Assembly: GCA_947645195.1 (NCBI GenBank)
Contig: CANSGD010001158.1
Location: 310,001 to 374,000 of the forward strand
Direction of reading: 5' to 3'
Origin: Patellifolia procumbens
Taxonomy: Eukaryota > Streptophyta > Magnoliopsida > Caryophyllales > Amaranthaceae
Length of the DNA: 64,000 nt
Both the position numbers and the translations under genes were made by a program. Below the pieces are notes generated by a model. It was given only the letters and a program-made list of their open reading frames with translations, had not been told where the DNA came from and made no database searches. How positions within the stretch are numbered: the first letter of the stretch is position 1; each line of letters opens with the position of its first letter. Shown in pieces: positions 45,895 through 57,625 of this stretch.

Positions 45895-45992
45895 TCTACT
45901 CCTCCTTAATAATGAAGTTCGTCCTCGAACTTTAAAGTTCGTTATTTTTAATCGTAGCGAAATATTAGTTTTGCGCTTTGTTAGTATTACAC
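45895..45992 (-). repeat. Extra gypsy interior beyond the 5' LTR
   Basis: It is nearly identical to 37644-37742 (purine tract and the end of the interior) and stops at TTAGTATTACA. CTTTG follows, matching the duplication at the left edge of the element. Confidence 0.85.
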
Positions 45993-45997
45993 TTTGG

Positions 45998-46825
45998 GCA
46001 AGTTTTTTCCTTCCACCGTAAATACTGGAAAAGCCACTAGTTCATTGTAGTTGAATAGTTCGATTAACACGAATCCTAATTTTTCCTTGTAACAAGAAAT
46101 TAAACAAAATAAGCAGTAACTACCTTGAATTGACGAGATATTGGGGATAGATGCAATCCTAACTGAAGATAATTGAACCCTAATTAAAGGATTGAAAGGT
46201 CTGTTGTAGTCGGACGGATACAAAGGTCCTAAACTAAGTCGAAATTTGGTAGCTGATTGGGTCTCTAACACGATAATGCCGCTTAATGTTTGCCGATTTT
46301 ATGCTCGCGGTTCCTAGTGATTAAAACCCTAGATTTCATGAAAAGATGAAATTTGCGTGATAATTTTCAAAATTGTGAAAAAAAAGGAAAATCTCAGCAA
46401 TTTGATGAGTTGTAGAGAAGATGGAGGATAAATTTTGGATATTGTTGATTTAGGTGTGCTTTGGGTTATTTGGATCAATGGGGATGGATTGATTTTCCTA
46501 CTTTTATTGGGTACTTCTTCTTGTTGATTTTCAGATGATTGATTATTCCGTGTAATTTTATAGATTGAAATTGTGATTATATGTCTGCATTTTAAGCTCA
46601 GTTTCCGTTCAAAATGCAATCTTGAAATTGATTTTAATATAGTTTATGATTTAATAGTCTTAGGTTGTATCAGTTAGTATCTTATCCATTTGATAATGGA
46701 TTAATGGTAATAGAAAGGCTTGATTGAGTAATTTGTAAAGTTACCAAATGAATCAAATAACAAATATGACTTTGAATCTTCAAATTTTCAACAAAGATTG
46801 TACCTTAATCGTATGTGAAATGTCA
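45998..46825 (-). other. Flank with an inverted exon-like piece
   Basis: On the minus strand 46205-46085 reads TTCAATCCTT, CAATTATCTTCAGTTAG and CAAGGTAGTTAC. It matches 34290-34365 on the plus strand at roughly 80 percent, continuing to ATTAGGATTCGTGTTAAT. It therefore looks like an inverted copy of the leader and splice donor upstream of the GRF fragment. The remainder has no recognised gene. Confidence 0.4.
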
Positions 46826-46920
46826 TCTTTTGTAATACCCCGAACTTTTAAAACTTAATTTATTAGTTATTAAGGTTTATTATTATTTTCAATTATGATT
46901 ATTTACCGATAATTTAATTT

Positions 46921-48264
46921 GGAAAAACTGCCTAGAATAATGCAACCTTTTGCCCGTTCGCAGATAATAATGCAACCTAAAGATTATTCTAGAATAATGC
47001 AACCTTTATACCCCATTTATTTTAAATAGGGTAAAACCGGATATAACCTGAATAATAGGTAGAGGGGGACACGTGTCGGCTTGTCATTGGTCCTAATAAA
47101 CTAATTTTTTTAAAAAAATTAAAAAATAAAGATAAAACAAAAAAAAAAAAACTTCCCCCCCTCCCCTAACCCACCATCATGCACAAGCCATCCACCCCTC
47201 CCCCACCATGCCCAGCCACCTCCGGCCACCTTCCCACTCCCTCTGAAAATGCTCAGCCACCTCCTACCACCACCGCACTCCATTCGAAATGCCCAGCCGC
47301 CACCTCCGACCTCACCCCACTCCCTTCGAACCCCCTAGCCCACCCCCTTCGAACCCCCTAGCCCACCCCCTTCGAACCCCCTCGCCCACCCCAACCCACC
47401 CTCTTCGAACCATCCCAGCCACCGCAACCTAACCCCTTCGAAGCCCCCTAACTATCGCAACCTCACCCAACCCTTCTACCACCCCCGAAAATGACGGTAA
47501 TTGTAAGGGGGAAATAAGAGTACAAGAGAGGGGAAATTTAGCTTTCTTGGTTTATCACCTGCGAAAATGGAAGCCCAGAGTATACCGGCGGCTCATCTCC
47601 GGGGAACACCAAGTCTTCTCAGGCAAAAACTCCAAGTTCACCACTTACCAAAGTTCTTAACTTTATCTTCATTAAAATCTCCAGCATCAATCACTTACTC
47701 AAATTCTAAAATAGATGTTGATAACCTTGATTATCATCCTTCCAAAAGGATGTTCATTCTAGGCATTGGTTATGTGGGTCAATTCTTTGCTCAACAACTA
47801 AAGACTGAAGGATGGTATTCACTTACCCATTTTTATTCTCTGATTATGATGTAATTTTGTTAATTTATATTCATTATGATGTTGATTAAGTTTGTGGGTC
47901 ATTTTGGATAACCCAGAAAAATTAGGGAATGTTTGTTAGATAATGGGAATAATTTTAGCAATTTGAATTCTGGGTATTGCTCAATGGTCAGGGAAAGTGA
48001 ATTGAAGTTTGTGTTTTTTCTAATTTATTGGCAGGGGTGGGGGCTGGAGGCTGGGGTTTAGTTTAGGTTTTTTTTTATTTTTTTTAAATTTTATTGTTTT
48101 AAATTTAAAGTTTTTAATAAAAATTACCTATGGTTCGGGTTACCGGTCATTTGTCCTGTTTAAAATAAATGGGGTATAAAGGTTGCATTATTCCAGAATA
48201 ATCTTTAGGTTGCATTATTATCTGCGAACGGGCAAAAGGTTGCATTATTCTAGGCAATTTTTCC
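46921..48264 (+). mobile_element. Pack-MULE carrying a captured gene piece
   Basis: The terminal repeats start GGAAAAACTGCCTAGAATAA and end TCTAGGCAATTTTTCC, with about 110 bp of homology. The 9-bp duplication ATTTAATTT is perfect (46912-46920 and 48265-48273). Inside are a C-rich minisatellite (about 47330-47400, units like CCCCCTTCGAACCCCCTAGC) and a captured exon at 47567-47822. It belongs to the same TIR family as 61132-61906. Confidence 0.92.
47567..47854 (+). pseudogene. Captured first exon of a Rossmann-fold (NAD(P)-binding) gene
   Basis: The frame opens at ATG 47567. Residues 1-45 are Ser/Thr/Leu-rich and basic with few acidic residues, like a plastid transit peptide. Residues 60-80 read KRMFILGIGYVGQFFAQQLK, a Rossmann dinucleotide-binding motif (GxGxxG). 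The family resembles plant YeeZ-like NAD(P)-binding proteins. The coding part ends at EGW, where GGATG/GTATTC offers a splice donor. Beyond it the frame runs into intron-like AT-rich text and stops. So this is exon 1 plus part of intron 1 of a host gene, not a complete protein. The parent gene is not in the window. Confidence 0.65.
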
Positions 48265-50519
48265 ATTTAATTTTATTTAATAATTATGCTTATTAAAAAT
48301 GGTTTGATTTAGTATTATAAACGGTGTTATTTAAACGATTTAATTGAAAAATATTATGGTTTAATAATTAGCTTTCATTTTACCTAAATAATTTAATTTT
48401 TGATATTTGATGGGCATTTTTATCCACATATTCATATTAGCCAAATTATATTGAGCCCAATCCATTCCATTAGTCCATAGCCTATACTAGCCAACCCAAC
48501 CAAACCCATTTATTTAACCAAAAATAAAAGAAAAACAAAAAGAGAAAAAGAAATATGATGATGATCATCATAATCATCATCATACTTCATCTTCCATCAC
48601 CCTCCTTTACCAAAAACCAGAACCCAAAACCGTCCTTCTTCCTCCTCCCTCCTACCCACATTTATTGAGCATGCCAACCTCCTCCTACCTTCATTTACTG
48701 AGTAAGTTCACCCCTCATCACCTTGGCTATAAATAACCCAAGCTTGAACCCCAAAGCTTGCACCTCACATCTTCTCCTCCTCTCCTTCACTATCACTCGC
48801 TGCTCGCTGTTTCTCCTCCCCTTCCTCCCTCTCACGTTGCTGCCACACAGCAGCATCCCCTTGCGGCTTCCGTACAGCACCGCCCACACGCCACGACTCC
48901 GACCAGCCACCCAGAACCACCACACTCTCCCCCTTCCCTCACCTTCTCCCCACACAGCACCGCAGCCCCCTTTCTTTTGTTCGCTACTGCACCACGGCTG
49001 TACACGCAGCCCAGCCCCGCCAGAAACTCCGGCCACCACGCCACCACGCCACCCCTATCCGCCTGCGTGTCCGTCCACTAGACCACCAAGCCCAGCCATG
49101 GTCGCACCACCACACTCCTCCCCTGCCTCCCCTCCCTGCTTCCGTTTTTGGCCCAAACAAGAAAACCAAGTCTCTGGTTCTTTTGTGAACCAGTAAGTGA
49201 GATTCAAAAGACCAAAGTCAACCTTGACTTTTAAGGTATAATTATCCATTTTGCTTATTTAAAACCCAATTAGTTTATAACTATTTCTAAAATCTGTTTC
49301 AGAAATTATTAATAATTATTAAGCTAATGATATACATTGAATTTTAATGAGGTTTTAAGTAAAGATTTCGGAAAACGGGTCATTAAGGATATATATATCG
49401 TGATTAGTCATGAGCTGAGTTGATTCTGAATGATTATTATTTTACTGATGACTATGGAGCGATAAAACGGAATGTGGGAACTCGAAAGGTTTAAGGATGA
49501 CGTATTCGGAGTTATGGACGATATTATGGATTGAGCGGTTAAGGTAACTTTTATGTCCAGCATTACTACATGTCCGTATATGTATGTTTATGAAACCATG
49601 ATTATTTATATAAACGATGATTATGAATTGGAAGTATGAAGTGACAGTAACCTTTATGTCCAGCATTGTGTGCCTGCCCGTATGTGAAAATATGATTTTA
49701 TGATTTGAAATGTGATTTTATGTAGACTTTTATATGAATCATGAAATTATTGTTAAATCATGTTTTAACGAGTTATAGCATGATATACATAAGTTTATTA
49801 ATTATTTTACAATACATATTAATGACCTATTTATATGGTGTTTCATGTTTAATTAATATTTTAGGTAAAGTATAATGTTTTATGATTTACGATATATCTT
49901 TATGAAAAATAATTGTTATATGTTAATGTGAATTGGACGATCTAAATAATATTTCATGATAGCTTATGTTTGAGTAAAATTTATTGTTGTTGTCTCATGT
50001 TCATGTAGTTTAACAAGAATACTTGATTGCGGTAATTTAATTAGTTTCTCGTTTATATGTCCAATGCATGTTTATGTTATAAATAATTTAACTAAAGGTT
50101 AAATAATATTTATGGATGCTCTTATGTACGTCAAGGTTGAATTGTTCTATTGATATCTATTAAAGTCTTTTGAAATGTTACAATGTTCTATGTTTTATTT
50201 AATTACAATTCTAAATGAATTCATGTTTAAATAAAGTATGATTGTTCATGAGCTATGGTCTATGTTATATGCTTATATGATTATATTTTTATATTAATGA
50301 TTAACGTTATAATAATAAGTTCATGGATCTGTGATTGTGTGATTCTAATTTATTACATGAGTTATGAATAAAGTATATGCCACTGTTATCCTTTTATGAT
50401 TTACGGGATAAAAAGTATGATTATATGATCCCGTTGACAATTTTTAAAATGCTTAAAGAACACTATTAAAAGATACGAAGCATGATAAATGAAAGTGAAA
50501 GATGGTTCTTGGCAGTATC

Positions 50520-50715
50520 CCGTTATGTTATTATGTCTGGGTCGTGCAAGTACCTCCCGGCGGTTTCTCACCTCCCGTTTGAGGGAGCATATGCTCTCGG
50601 GTGACACCGCAACTGGGTACCACCTCCCGTTATAAAGAAATGTTCCTGGGTGGTTGCCTCCCGTTTATTATGATGATGTTATGTTTGGGGACAAGTCCCT
50701 CCCGTTGTACTCGCC
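50520..50715 (+). repeat. Iterated CCTCCCGTT motif
   Basis: CCTCCCGTT or CTCCCGTT recurs about five times with irregular spacing inside the solo LTR. This is a short degenerate repeat typical of these LTRs. Function is unknown. Confidence 0.5.
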
Positions 50716-51776
50716 AAGATACCAAAATAAAAGATATATGAAAATGAAAATGTTTAAGATGGAAACCGATGATGTTTCAACGTGAATGCATATATGTATT
50801 ATGTCCTGCTATATACGGAGTATATATATATGCCTGCTCGTAAGTATGTTTATGGAAATGTGACGTTACATGGAATTATGAGAAGTGTGTTGAATTTCAT
50901 GAGGTACAATGTGATATGATCATGGTTATGTTTCTTCATGATTTGATGAATGTTAAATAGATCTTATTATATGATTATCTGAATGATGGGCGTTGTTCGG
51001 AAATATGAGTTATCTGAAAGTTATATAATTAAGATACTATAATGAAAAGTGGAAAGAGAACGGTCTCCTTGGCTTGGAGTTATGAACTGAACTAGTGAAT
51101 GGGCAAGTTACGGGTGGAGGAAATGTTCCCGCTCTATGAATGGACCGAGATGGTCGAATGTAAATGAAAGATGATGAAAGTTATGTTCTGTTATGTCCCA
51201 TCCAAAGCTCGTACTTGCCAATGATCTGAGCTCTGTGAATGGTCCTTGCCAGGAGATTGTTCAAGGTAAAAGTAATGATCTTTGATTAAGTATTTTCGAA
51301 CCTTACCCGAATGATGTGATATGTGTCTGTGTGTGAAAAACGTTTTCGAACTAAAACTGTTTTTACGGGCTGGAGTAAAGTTACGAGTTTTCCACTCATT
51401 TTGGAATGTTTTTTCTGTCTTTTATTGTTTCTCTTTTTTTTTCTGAACGAAGCTCAGGTTAAGAAAAGGGCTCAGGATCGACCTATGGAAAGGAAGTCGT
51501 GGAGGTGGATTTCACGAAGTATTGACTGAGGCTGTTAGGAACATATATAAGGTCATTATTATCATAGAGACATTGTGAGCTAATTTAAGGATATTGTATT
51601 ATTAGTGGGCCATAACCCACAGATTTAAGGATTCGCTTCCGCTGATTGTTATTCAATTATGAGTTAATTAAGGTTAATGGTGTTTCATTTAGGACCCCTA
51701 TTTTTGGGGCGTTACATCTTTAGATATGCATAGTTTAATAGGGGTTTTGAGATGGGGAACAGTATAGATTACATTA

Positions 51777-51978
51777 GGACAAATTGGATCAAACAGCACG
51801 AACTATATGTTTGTTGCGCAAAACAGCATGAACAAAAAAAAGGTGTATAAAATAGCATAAACTTTTGCAAATCGGTGCAGATGTTGACATTAGTAATTTT
51901 TTTGGCCTGAGATTCTATTTTCCGGGGAATCTTTGTTATTTTACCTTTTTCATTTTTTCTATCTTATTCCCTCCACCT
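51777..51978. repeat. Left TIR of the autonomous MULE
   Basis: It is 202 bp, from GGACAAATTGG to CCCTCCACCT, the inverse of 57626-57830. It contains alternating AGCACGAAC and AGCATGAAC motifs. Confidence 0.9.
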
Positions 51979-52343
51979 CTACACCTGCCATAGAGCGCGT
52001 GACCTTCATTCTCTCTTAACCATCTAACTTCTTATTCACATCTGATTTTCCCCCCCAAAAAAGCACGAACTCCATTGGAACTTCACCATTGAAGAAGCTT
52101 TCAAAGAGAAGCAAGCAAGCTCTGTAAGTTCTTTCACTTCCCATTTTGCAATTAAGCAAGTTCGATTAATTAGGGTTTCAATTTCGTGTTTTGTGGTGTG
52201 TTTGGTTTACTGTGAAAATTTAGGGTTTGTTAATGCTTAAATTTACAAAATTGATCAAGTGTTTTATTGGTAATTGGTGTGTTATTCTTATAATTGCTGA
52301 TCTTTTTTAGCACAATGTTGCCTTAATTGTTGTGTATTAGGAT

Positions 52344-55300
52344 ATGAAAGACACATTTACAATAAAATTGGCACATGGAGGAACATTGGATGAAAATGGT
52401 AGATATATAGGAACTGTTGGTCAATTATGGAATGATGTAGACCCTGATTTTATGAGCTACTTTGATTTCATAGACATGATGAAGGGAGTAGGGATTACCA
52501 TCACCTCTGATTCTGAGATTTACTATTGTGCACCTAGTGCTAATATGAAAGAAAAATCTGTGAAAATAAGTGAGGATTATGATATTATGGATATGTGTGA
52601 GGTAGGTTTGCAGTTTGGGGTAGTAGAAGTGTATGTTGTTCTTGATCTTAATCAACCTCAAATCATCTCACAAACTGAATTTTCTGAACATGTATCACAG
52701 CTTTCAAGTCAGCCCCCTTCTCAACCCATTTCACAAACTTTAACTCAACCCCCTTCTCAACCTATATCACAAATTTCAACTCAACCCTCCTCTCAACCTA
52801 TATCACAAATACCAACTCAACCCTCCTCTCAACCTATATCACAAATATCACCTCAACCCTCCTCCTCTCAACCTATATCACAAATATCAACTCAACCCCT
52901 CTCTTCACCCAGTCCTAGGAAAAACAAGATGGTTGCTATGAAAAAAGTAGCACCTCCAACAGTTTTAACAATTACTGAGGGTATTGAAATTAGGAGAACT
53001 CCAAGAAAAAAACAGAAACTTCTTGTGAGTGGTATTCAGCAACAAGTTGATGTGGTTGATGATATATACTATGTTGATGATTATGTGGAACCTGAAGATT
53101 GGATGGGAGATTGTGATGATTATGAATCAGAGTTGGACATAGATTTTGATGCAATTGAAGACAATGAAATTGATTTATGACATTAGGAATTGTGATTGGA
53201 TTGAGAAAGAAACTGAGTTTCATTTGTCATCAAGTGGAGATAGTGATGGAAGTGGGATGATGACAGTGAAGATGAAGACTATCGTGATAATGAAAAATGT
53301 GGAAGCTCAAGTGATGAGGAGTACTTAGAGAGTAGAAAAAAGGTGTTGGATAGTAGGAAAAAGAAGGTTGTACCTGATGATCATATTGGAACTTCTCATA
53401 GTGGATGGGAAAGCGATTATGACAGTGATGATGATAACATTCCACCCTCTGATATTGACTCTGAAAATGATTAATGCTCATTTCAAAAAGCAAGAGCTCC
53501 TACTGTGGACATGCAAACTAATTTTTAAACATTGGTTTGGAAAGTAGGTATGTCATTTCCAAATCCTGAGACTTTTAAGGACATGGTGAAGAGATATGCA
53601 GTTGTTGGTGGCTATTTTTGAGGTTTACTAGAAATGAAAACAGGAAGAAAATTGAAGCTAGATGCAAACAAGGTTGTGAGTGGAAATTGTATGCTTCTTG
53701 GGATGGACCAAAGAGATATTTTCTGGTAAAATCAAGTCAACCAAATCACACATGCAACAGAGCAGATTTTGAGAGTAAATAATGAGAAGTGTTGGTTGGC
53801 TAAGGAATTCAAGTTTCATTTTAGGGACAATCCACAGTACCCAGTGAAGCAACTGCAAAGAGAAGTGTTGCAACAGTTTGGTGTGAAACTTAGTAAATGG
53901 ACATGCTACAGAGTGAAGGAAACGGCACACAAACTTATTAATGGAAACTTAACTGATCATTACTCAAAGCTGGCTGCATATTTGAATGAATTGAAGAACA
54001 AGGATGAGCAGTTTGTCTTCAAGTTGCAGACAGTTGAAAGAGAGAAGGACTAACACCATGTATTTCAGAGGTTATATGTTAGTTTTGCTGCACTGAGGGG
54101 TGGATTTATGAGTGGTTGTAGAAAAGTAATTTGCATAGATGGATGTTTCCTAAAAACTTTCTTAGGTGGTCAACTTTTAAGTGCAATTGGAAGAGATGGG
54201 AACAATCATATGTTCCCAATTTGTTGGGGTGTTGTTGAAGCAGAAAATAATAAATCATGGGAGTGGTTTCTGGACAATATGAAAAGAGATCTGCCTGAGT
54301 TTGGAGGAGAAGCTAGCACTATCATCTCAGGCCAACACAAGGTAAAACAAATATGCATTTGTTACTTATTACATCTTAGTTTGTACATATTTTCATTACT
54401 TTGGATAACCTATTTACATGTTTCAGGCAATTATGATAGGTGTGAAGGTTGTTTTCCCTCAAGCAGAGGATAGGAATTGTGCTAGGCACATATATCCTTC
54501 ATGGCACTCTAAGAATAAAGCAAGTGGCTTAAAGGAGAAATTTTGGGAAGCTGTATATGCATACAACAAAGCATATTTTGATGAAGCTCTTGCTGAGATG
54601 GATGTTTTATCAAAGAAGGTTGGTGTGGATTTCAAAAGCTTTGAACCCTAGCACATTCTGCAGGTATGCCTTTAGGATTGAAACAAAATGCAATCTAGTT
54701 GTTAATAACCTAGCTGAAACATTCAATGGGTGGATATTAGAAGCTAGAAGTAAGCTAATCATTGATATGCTTGAAGATATAAGGAGAGCTAGTATGGAAA
54801 GAGTGTTTCATAAGAGAGTTTTTATGGAAAGATATACAGATACTATTTGCTCTAGAGTTAGGAAGAAGTTAGAAAAAAAACAAAGAGTATGCTAGAATTT
54901 GTCATGTGCTTGCTTCACATGCTACTTCATTTGAGGTTGTGTGTGGTATGGAGATATTAGTTGTTGATTTAGAGTTGCAAACCTGCACCTGCAACAGATG
55001 GGATCTAACTGGAATTCCATGCTCACATTCAATTGCTTGTTGCAACTGGTTGAGGGTGCCATGTGAGCAGTCTGACCATACAAGCTTGCATAGAGAGACC
55101 TATTTACTGTCATACAGTGGCTCAAGAAAGCCAATTATAAGTGAAAAATTTTGGGAGAAAGTTGATTTTCCATTACTTCCTCCTAATATCAATGTGGGTG
55201 CTGGAAGACTAAGAAAAGAAAGAAAAAATGTTGCACATGAGAGGGAGGACAAGGCTGTGAAGTTAACCAAACATGGAGTGAAAATGAGTTGCAGTGTATG

Positions 55301-55742
55301 CAAGTCATCCACACACAACAAAGCAACTTGCCCACAGAATCCTAAAAGTGGAAAAAAGGAGTGAGTTTAACTAACCTTATAACATTCATAGCTCATTTTT
55401 CATGTTTTTGAAAGAAAAATATAGGAATATAAACTTAAATACATGATGTAGGGTGCTAGCAACAACAAAAACCAGAAGAAGAAGGGATCAAAAGCACCAG
55501 CTGCATCACTAGGGATTAGACCTACAGGGACTCAGGCTAGATCAAGAGTAGCAGCAGCTTCAAGAGCTTCAACACATCAAGCTTCAGCATCCCAACCTTC
55601 AGCATCCCAATCTTCAGCTATGCAGCTTAGAGGAAGGGCAGTTCAGTCAACAGGAGCAATAAATCAGCCTTCACCAATTCAACCTAGAGAAAGAGAAAGA
55701 GGAAGGCCTAGAAAAGGAACAAACACTTACTTGCTTGGTTAG
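52344..55742 (+). pseudogene. MURA transposase of the MULE
   Basis: The 278-residue first frame (52344-53180) has a PB1-like N-terminus (KLAHGGTLDENGRY...), a run of QPISQIxTQPSS repeats (residues about 115-185) and an acidic end. Later frames hold the MuDR DNA-binding part (VGMSFPNPETFKDMVKRYAV, a C-x4-C...HTC zinc site), the MULE catalytic core (ICIDGCFLKTFLGGQLLSAI), a SWIM zinc finger (CTCNRWDLTGIPCSHSIAC), a knuckle CSVCKSSTHNKATC and a basic, AT-hook-like end (ERGRPRKG) in a last exon at about 55453-55742. The second catalytic Asp, usual in TIISDQHK, is Gly (TIISGQHK). An intron is likely at 54342-54426. Stops or frameshifts occur near 53178, 53473, 53526, 53620, 54050, 54640 and 54880. 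It once cut and moved the element. Confidence 0.88.
54342..54426 (+). other. Likely intron in the MURA gene
   Basis: GTAAAACAAATATG after GGCCAACACAAG and TGTTTCAG before GCAATTATG give a GT...AG intron of 85 bp. It joins the frames either side within the conserved QHK-A-MIGV region. Confidence 0.7.
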
Positions 55743-56123
55743 ATCTGTCATGGTACAAGTGCTTTTAGTGAAGTAGGGTCAAGTATTTTGTGGTCTGTAC
55801 AAAGCTACTAGTCAATGGAATCTTTTGGGAATTGAATATTGTCATACAACTTGTATTAGAATAGTGTTTTGGTGGTCCAACTTTTGGTACAAATATAAGC
55901 TTTGTTAATCTATTATGGTGGTCCAACTTTAGGTGCATATATCATGTCTCTTTCTATAATAACTTCTGTGAATTAAGAGCATTGAATTGGCAACAAAAGC
56001 ATTTCATTTCATTGCAAAAAGCATCAGTACATTACATCACTACATTGAACATTTACCACATTACAACTTCTCAGCACAAAACCCTAAACATTCATGAAAT
56101 CACTACAAATACAATAACCATTT

Positions 56124-57139
56124 GGAAAAATTGATAAGAATAATCCGACCTTTGGCCGGTCTTCCATCAATGGTACCACCTTCAATTAATCCAGGTATAA
56201 TCCGACCTTTGACACCCATATTCTCTCAATGGTCCCTCACCTGTTGGTGACCTACAATTACAGGTAAAGTCTCTTAATTACGTGATTAATAGCTAATTAA
56301 CTATAATTTAAACCTAAATTCTTAATTAAAGTTTTAAATTAGATTTAATAAAAAAATAAAATTAAAAGAAACCACCCCCTCCCCTCCCTCTTCACCTGCC
56401 ACCCTCCCTCTCCCCTGCAGCCACACTCCCCTCCCCTGCCACCCTGCAGCCACCTCCCCTTCCCCTACAGCGACCCCCCTTCCCCCTCCCCTGCCACCTC
56501 CCCCTCCCCCCCCCTGCAGCCACCTCCCCCGCAACGACCTCCCCTTCCCCCGCAGTCACCTCCCCCTCCCCCGCAGCGACCTCCCTTCCCCCGCAGCCAC
56601 CTTCCCCTCCCCCGCAACCACCTCCCCCTCCCTCGCAGCACCCTCCCCCTCCCCCGCAGCCACCTCCCCTCCCTCGCAGCCACCCAATCCTTCCCCTGCC
56701 ACCCTCCCCCGCATCCACCTTCCCCTCCCCTGCCAAAAACGTCAACGTAACCCCCTCCCCTCGCGAGATTTTCGTGGTTGTTGGCGAGGTTGCCGTGAAT
56801 CATCGCGGGCCGCCGTGAAGAGGAGGGTGGTAGGGGAAGGGGAAGGGGTGGGGGCAGGGGGAGGAAATGGGGGTTGGGGTGGGGTGGGGTGGGGTGGCAG
56901 TAGGGGGCGGGGGAGGGAATGGGGGTGGGGTGGGCTGGGAGGGAGGTTTCCTTTTTAAAAAATAAATAAATAAATTTTTAAAAAGTCAACGGTCATTTTC
57001 GCTGGTCAAACAGGTTGCCATCATTCCATACCAATGAGAGAATATAAGTGTCAAAGGTCGGATTATACCTGGATTAATTGAAGGTGGTACCATTGATGGA
57101 AGACCGGCCAAAGGTCGGATTATTCTTATCAATTTTTCC
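56124..57139. mobile_element. Non-autonomous MULE nested in the autonomous MULE
   Basis: The ends GGAAAAATTGATAAGAATAA and its inverse match those of 43534-44578. The 9-bp duplication TAACCATTT is perfect (56115-56123 and 57140-57148). The interior carries the same minisatellite as the other copy, but with the C-rich strand on plus, so this copy is inverted relative to it. Confidence 0.93.
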
Positions 57140-57248
57140 TAACCATTTTAGCTACTATCCATATTATATTAACTTGCCCTTTTTATTTCTTGTTTTCAGT
57201 TTTCATTTGCTTCAACTGCATCAAGATTTCTTCCACTGTCATGGCTTG

Positions 57249-57538
57249 ATTTTTACTTTTCTTACACTAGCGACCCATCAAGCTCCTCTTTAATTGTTGG
57301 ACTTCTTCTTCTAATTCGATCTTCTCTTTCGCATATTTTAAGATGACCTCTACAGCACGAGGGCCATACTTCTCAGTATCATACCAATCAAAAAACTCGC
57401 AATCCATTTTGCGCAGCCATAAAACCGTTTTCCATGGTTCTCATTTAGCTTCCTTGTTGTTTGAACAACAGCAGGCAATCCATGTCCGCAGCGAATTTCA
57501 CTTGAGCATCCTCCATTACCTTTTGATTTCTTCCTCAT
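57249..57538 (-). pseudogene. GRF zinc-finger protein, second gene of the MULE
   Basis: From ATG 57538 the minus frame reads GCSSEIRCGHGLPAVVQTTR, then NENHGKRFYGCAK. This is the GRF zinc finger (CxCG...N..GxRFxxC). A one-base deletion near 57415 then shifts the frame; in the next phase DCEFFDWYDTEKYGP and a coiled-coil-like KEKIELEEEVQQLK complete the module. About 95 residues are spanned, ending at a stop near 57250. GRF fingers bind single-stranded nucleic acid in other proteins. In this MULE it lies convergent to MURA, so it may have been an accessory factor. The start follows the only Met before the finger. Confidence 0.7.
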
Positions 57539-57625
57539 CTTCCAATTTTAGGGTTTGTTAGGTGATTTCATTTGGGGGAAAGTTTAGGGTCAGCTGTAAA
57601 AGAAATAACGAATGAAGTTTATTTA

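Larger units (their letters stand above)
34660..45992 (-). mobile_element. Tekay-type Ty3/gypsy chromovirus with an extended 5' end
   Basis: On the minus strand the order is 98 bp of extra interior (45992-45895), 5' LTR (45894-43498), primer site, extra ORF, gag, protease, RT, RNase H, integrase with chromodomain, purine tract, 3' LTR (37643-34660). The duplication CTTTG lies at 34655-34659 and 45993-45997, so the 98-bp extension lies inside the duplicated boundary. RT before integrase plus a chromodomain identifies a chromovirus. Tekay is favoured by the 3-kb LTR and Met primer. A MULE is nested in the 5' LTR. Coding is broken by stops and frame changes. Confidence 0.9.
46831..51716 (+). mobile_element. 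Solo LTR of a Tekay-type gypsy element
   Basis: It begins TGTAATACCCCGAAC and ends GGGGCGTTACA. TCTTT is repeated at 46826-46830 and 51717-51721. No interior, primer site or purine tract is found, so it is a solo LTR left by LTR-LTR recombination. After removing the nested Pack-MULE it is about 3.5 kb. Its start resembles that of the gypsy LTR at 34660-37643 read on the minus strand. Frames within 48700-49250 are compositional (Pro-rich, mirrored by Gly/Trp-rich frames). Confidence 0.85.

Noticed and set aside
48695..49249. Overlapping Pro-rich (plus) and Gly/Trp-rich (minus) frames
   Set aside because: They lie inside the solo LTR and reflect C-rich composition. No domain is recognised on either strand.
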